DNA of 38,186 bases, from the NCBI GenBank assembly GCA_030550535.1, contig JAUQPF010000050.1, positions 1 to 38,186 of the forward strand. Reading direction: 5' to 3'. This document shows, piece after piece, positions 36,160-38,186 of this stretch (position 1 is its first letter; each line of letters begins with the position of its first letter). Made by a program: the position numbers and the translations under genes. This DNA comes from Candidatus Bipolaricaulota bacterium (GTDB lineage Bacteria > Bipolaricaulota > Bipolaricaulia > Bipolaricaulales > Bipolaricaulaceae). The notes below the pieces were generated by a model. That model saw only the letters and a list, made by a program, of their open reading frames with translations, was not told the origin of the DNA and did no database searches.

Positions 36160-37495
36160 GGGCGAGCTTCGGGAGGTTCTTCAGCGGATCGCAGAGCGGG
36201 TTCTTTTGGAGCTCGCTCCGGAGCGGTGTTTGGCCCGCGCGGTGCACCGCGAAGGCCAAAGGCTCCGGGCTGGGCCGTACCGCTACGATCTTTCGCGGCT
36301 CCGGCGGGTGGTCGCGGTGGGGTTTGGGAAGGCCGCCGCTCGCATGGCCCGCGGCCTGGAGGAGCTCCTTGGGGATCGCCTCGACGAGGGCTTGGTGATC
36401 ACGGCCCCCGGCTATGCCGTGCCCACAAGGATCGTGGAGGTGGCGGAGGCCGGCCATCCTTTGCCGGACGCGCGCACCCTCGGGGCAAGCGCGCGCTTCC
36501 TCCAGCTCGTGCAAGACCTGAGCCCCCAAGATTTGCTCATCGTGCTCGTCTCCGGAGGGGGATCGGCGCTGTTTGAGCTCCCTGCTTCCGACCTGACCCT
36601 GGAGGACCTCGGGCGGGTCACGGAGCTCCTCTTGCGGGCAGGGGCCACGATCCACGAATTGAACGCTGTCCGGAAGCACCTTTCCTTGGTGAAAGGCGGG
36701 CAATTGGCCCGCCTGGCCCAGCCCGCGCGCGTCCTGACCCTTGTGCTCTCCGATGTCCCTGGCGATGACCTCAGCACGATCGCCTCCGGGCCCACTGCTC
36801 CCGATCCCACCACCTTCGCCCAGGCCGTGGAGGCGTTGCGGGCCCGGGGCGTGTGGGAGGCGGTGCCGCAGGCGGTGCGGGAGCGGCTTCGGGCAGGGGT
36901 AGAGGGGCGAGTCCCCGAGACCCCAAAGCCTGGCGATCCTTGCTTTGCGCGGGTGCGGCATGTGGTGGTCGGCTCCGGAAGGACGGCCCTGGTTTTGGCT
37001 CAACGGTTTGGGGAGAGGCTAGGCCTTCGGACCGCGGTGCTCACCGGGACTCTGCGGGGAGAGGCGCGGGAGGTGGGGCGGGTTTTCGCCGCTTTGGCCG
37101 AAGAGGAACGGCGGTTTGGCCGGCCGGTGCGGCCCCCGGCTCTCCTCCTTGCCGCCGGCGAGACCACCGTCACCGTACGAGGAAAAGGAAGGGGCGGGCG
37201 GAACCAGGAGCTCGCCCTCGCCTTCGCCCTGGAGATCCGGGGCCTTCCCGGTGTGGCCCTCCTCAGCTTGGCCACGGACGGCAAGGACGGCCCCACCGAC
37301 GCCGCCGGAGCCCTTGTGGACGGCACCACCTGTGAGCGCATCGAAAAGGCGGGGCTCTCCCCTCAGGAGAAACTGGCTGAAAACGACAGCTACACGGCCC
37401 TCGCCGCGGCCGGGGACCTCCTCAGGACCGGTCCCACCGGGACGAACGTGGCCGATTTGGTGATGCTTGGGGTGGAAAGGAGGGGGTGTGCTTAA
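36152..37495 (+). CDS. Glycerate 2-kinase (class II, MOFRL family)
   Basis: Phosphorylates D-glycerate, giving 2-phosphoglycerate in the usual class II enzymes. The 447 aa protein has an N-terminal DUF4147-type domain (VAVGFGKAAARMARGLEE, LVSGGGSALFELP, LNAVRKHLSLVKGGQLA) and a C-terminal MOFRL domain (AGETTVTVRGKGRGGRNQE, ATDGKDGPTDAAGA). The start is TTG 36152, with AGGAAGGGGG 7 nt upstream; the frame is open further up but crosses nth. The DUF296 gene overlaps the 3' end. Whether glycerate comes from serine, glycine or sugar acids is not shown. Confidence 0.93.
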   Translation: MGKGELREVLQRIAERVLLELAPERCLARAVHREGQRLRAGPYRYDLSRLRRVVAVGFGKAAARMARGLEELLGDRLDEGLVITAPGYAVPTRIVEVAEAGHPLPDARTLGASARFLQLVQDLSPQDLLIVLVSGGGSALFELPASDLTLEDLGRVTELLLRAGATIHELNAVRKHLSLVKGGQLARLAQPARVLTLVLSDVPGDDLSTIASGPTAPDPTTFAQAVEALRARGVWEAVPQAVRERLRAGVEGRVPETPKPGDPCFARVRHVVVGSGRTALVLAQRFGERLGLRTAVLTGTLRGEAREVGRVFAALAEEERRFGRPVRPPALLLAAGETTVTVRGKGRGGRNQELALAFALEIRGLPGVALLSLATDGKDGPTDAAGALVDGTTCERIEKAGLSPQEKLAENDSYTALAAAGDLLRTGPTGTNVADLVMLGVERRGCA

Positions 37496-37898
37496 AGCCC
37501 AAAGCGGGGAGAACCTCATGGTGCGGCTTCAGGATGGGGAACGGCTTCCGGAGGCCCTGCGGGAGCTTGGGGCCTTCGGGGTCGTGGTGTGCGGGGTAGG
37601 GATGCTACGGGACGTAGTCCTCGGCTTTTGGGACGGGAAGGGCTACCGCGAGGAGAGGATCGCGGAGCCCGTGGAGCTCCTTTCCTTGCAAGGGAACATC
37701 GGGGAGGGGCCGGAGGGGGTGGTGGTGCACCTCCACGTGGTGGTGGGGAGGGAGGGCGGGGAGGCCCTGGGCGGGCACCTCCTTTCGGCCACGGTGCACA
37801 ACACCGCGGAGCTCGCGGTTTTTGGGTTACCGGGGGTGCGCCTCCTTAGGCGGCCGGAGCCCACGGGACTTCTGGGCCTTTACCCTGAGGAAACGTGA
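37488..37898 (+). CDS. PPC/DUF296 domain protein
   Basis: A 136 aa single-domain protein of the PPC (plant and prokaryote conserved) family. Landmarks are the VVVCGVGMLRDVVLGFWD strand, the PVELLSLQGNIGEG turn, and VHLHVVVGREGGEALGGHLL, whose His residues (HLH and GGHLL) form a predicted metal site. Bacterial members have no settled function; plant relatives are fused to AT-hooks. GTG 37488 overlaps the glycerate kinase stop by 8 nt, with AGGAGG upstream, so the two genes are cotranscribed. Confidence 0.88.
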   Translation: MLKAQSGENLMVRLQDGERLPEALRELGAFGVVVCGVGMLRDVVLGFWDGKGYREERIAEPVELLSLQGNIGEGPEGVVVHLHVVVGREGGEALGGHLLSATVHNTAELAVFGLPGVRLLRRPEPTGLLGLYPEET

Positions 37899-38186
37899 TG
37901 CTTCAGACGAATGGCCACCCAGGGAGCTTCCTCAGCTCTCCAAATTTCTCTAGCTCCTGCGCGGAAGCCCCGGGCGTACTTCGTGCGTGGCTTTCCTCCT
38001 GCTCGCCTCTAGGAGAGGAGGGTTTCGCACCGGATGGAGAAGGCCGAAAAAGTTCAAGGACAACCCCGGTTTGCACCGTAAAGCTCCCACGTCCTCGTGT
38101 GGGTTAACGGTTCTTTCGCCGGCTTGGGTGACCTGAATTCTTAGGAATCGATGGCCATTCGGTAGCCCATTGGCACGGGGCCTTAC
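37899..38186. other. Gene-free tail of lower GC with small hairpins
   Basis: This 288 nt stretch runs to the window edge. GC falls from about 70% in the gene cluster to about 53% in the last 150 nt. Three small inverted repeats are visible: GAGCT/AGCTC (37924-37938), CCTCCT/AGGAGG (37995-38021) and CCCAC/GTGGG (38086-38103). The minus strand has an open frame of 78 codons from the edge to a TAG at 37950, with no start in view and codon use unlike its neighbours. I recognise no protein or RNA family; a mobile-element end or structured RNA are possibilities. Confidence 0.4.

Noticed and set aside
37915-37945. Intrinsic terminator after the DUF296 gene
   Set aside because: The GAGCT/AGCTC hairpin is short and is followed by AAATTTCT, not a T-run.
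37895-38107. 70-codon plus-strand frame starting GTG just inside the DUF296 gene
   Set aside because: The 4 nt overlap is tempting, but the product is Ser/Pro-rich with no motif, there is no ribosome binding site of note, and the base composition is unlike neighbouring genes.
37899-38186. RNase P RNA, tmRNA, SRP RNA or rRNA end
   Set aside because: I looked for the conserved core sequences of each on both strands (for example GAGGAAAGUCC of RNase P, the tmRNA T-arm) and did not find them.

Overview
The window is a dense, high-GC stretch of bacterial chromosome carrying core housekeeping genes with almost no intergenic space. GC is about 65-70% in genes and falls to roughly 53% in the last ~150 bases. 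Zinc-binding (C+) forms of S4, S14 and L36, an adenylate kinase with a zinc LID, a long RpoC with clamp and jaw insertions, and a Na+-type two-carboxylate c subunit together suggest a deep-branching, anaerobic, possibly thermophilic lineage. Bipolaricaulota (Acetothermia) or a Thermotogota/Synergistota-like group are guesses; the sequence alone does not settle this.

Region 1 (1-6838, minus strand) is a single operon reading frr > small AtpI-like membrane protein > atpB-E-F-H-A-G-D. It encodes ribosome recycling factor and the F1Fo ATP synthase. The window edge falls inside what is probably the atpD stop codon, so whether atpC follows cannot be seen.

Region 2 (6905-10168, plus strand) holds a CCA-adding-enzyme/poly(A)-polymerase-type nucleotidyltransferase with an HD domain, a long hibernation promoting factor behind a consensus sigma70 promoter, a PP-loop thiouridylase-like gene with an abnormal start, and an FmdB-type zinc ribbon.

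Region 3 (10180-32699, plus strand) is a giant transcription/translation cluster: rpoC, rpsL, rpsG, fusA, rpsJ, rplC-D-W-B, rpsS, rplV, rpsC, rplP, rpmC, rpsQ, rplN-X-E, rpsZ, rpsH, rplF-R, rpsE, rplO, secY, adk, map, infA, rpmJ, rpsM-K-D, rpoA, rplQ, and a RidA-family gene. Most neighbours overlap by 1-20 nt or lie a few nt apart, implying translational coupling. rpoB is absent upstream of rpoC, tuf is absent after fusA, and rpmD is absent between rpsE and rplO.

Region 4 (32696-37898) is metabolic and repair genes: a divergent SDR-type threonine dehydrogenase/kbl pair (threonine to glycine plus acetyl-CoA), an HD hydrolase and endonuclease III on the minus strand, then a glycerate 2-kinase and a PPC/DUF296 protein on the plus strand. 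Both convergent gene pairs share their stop codons.

Region 5 (37899-38186) is a compositionally different tail with small hairpins and no recognised gene; it may be the edge of a mobile element or a structured RNA. There is no gene-free stretch longer than 300 bases, and I saw no tRNA, rRNA or CRISPR array.
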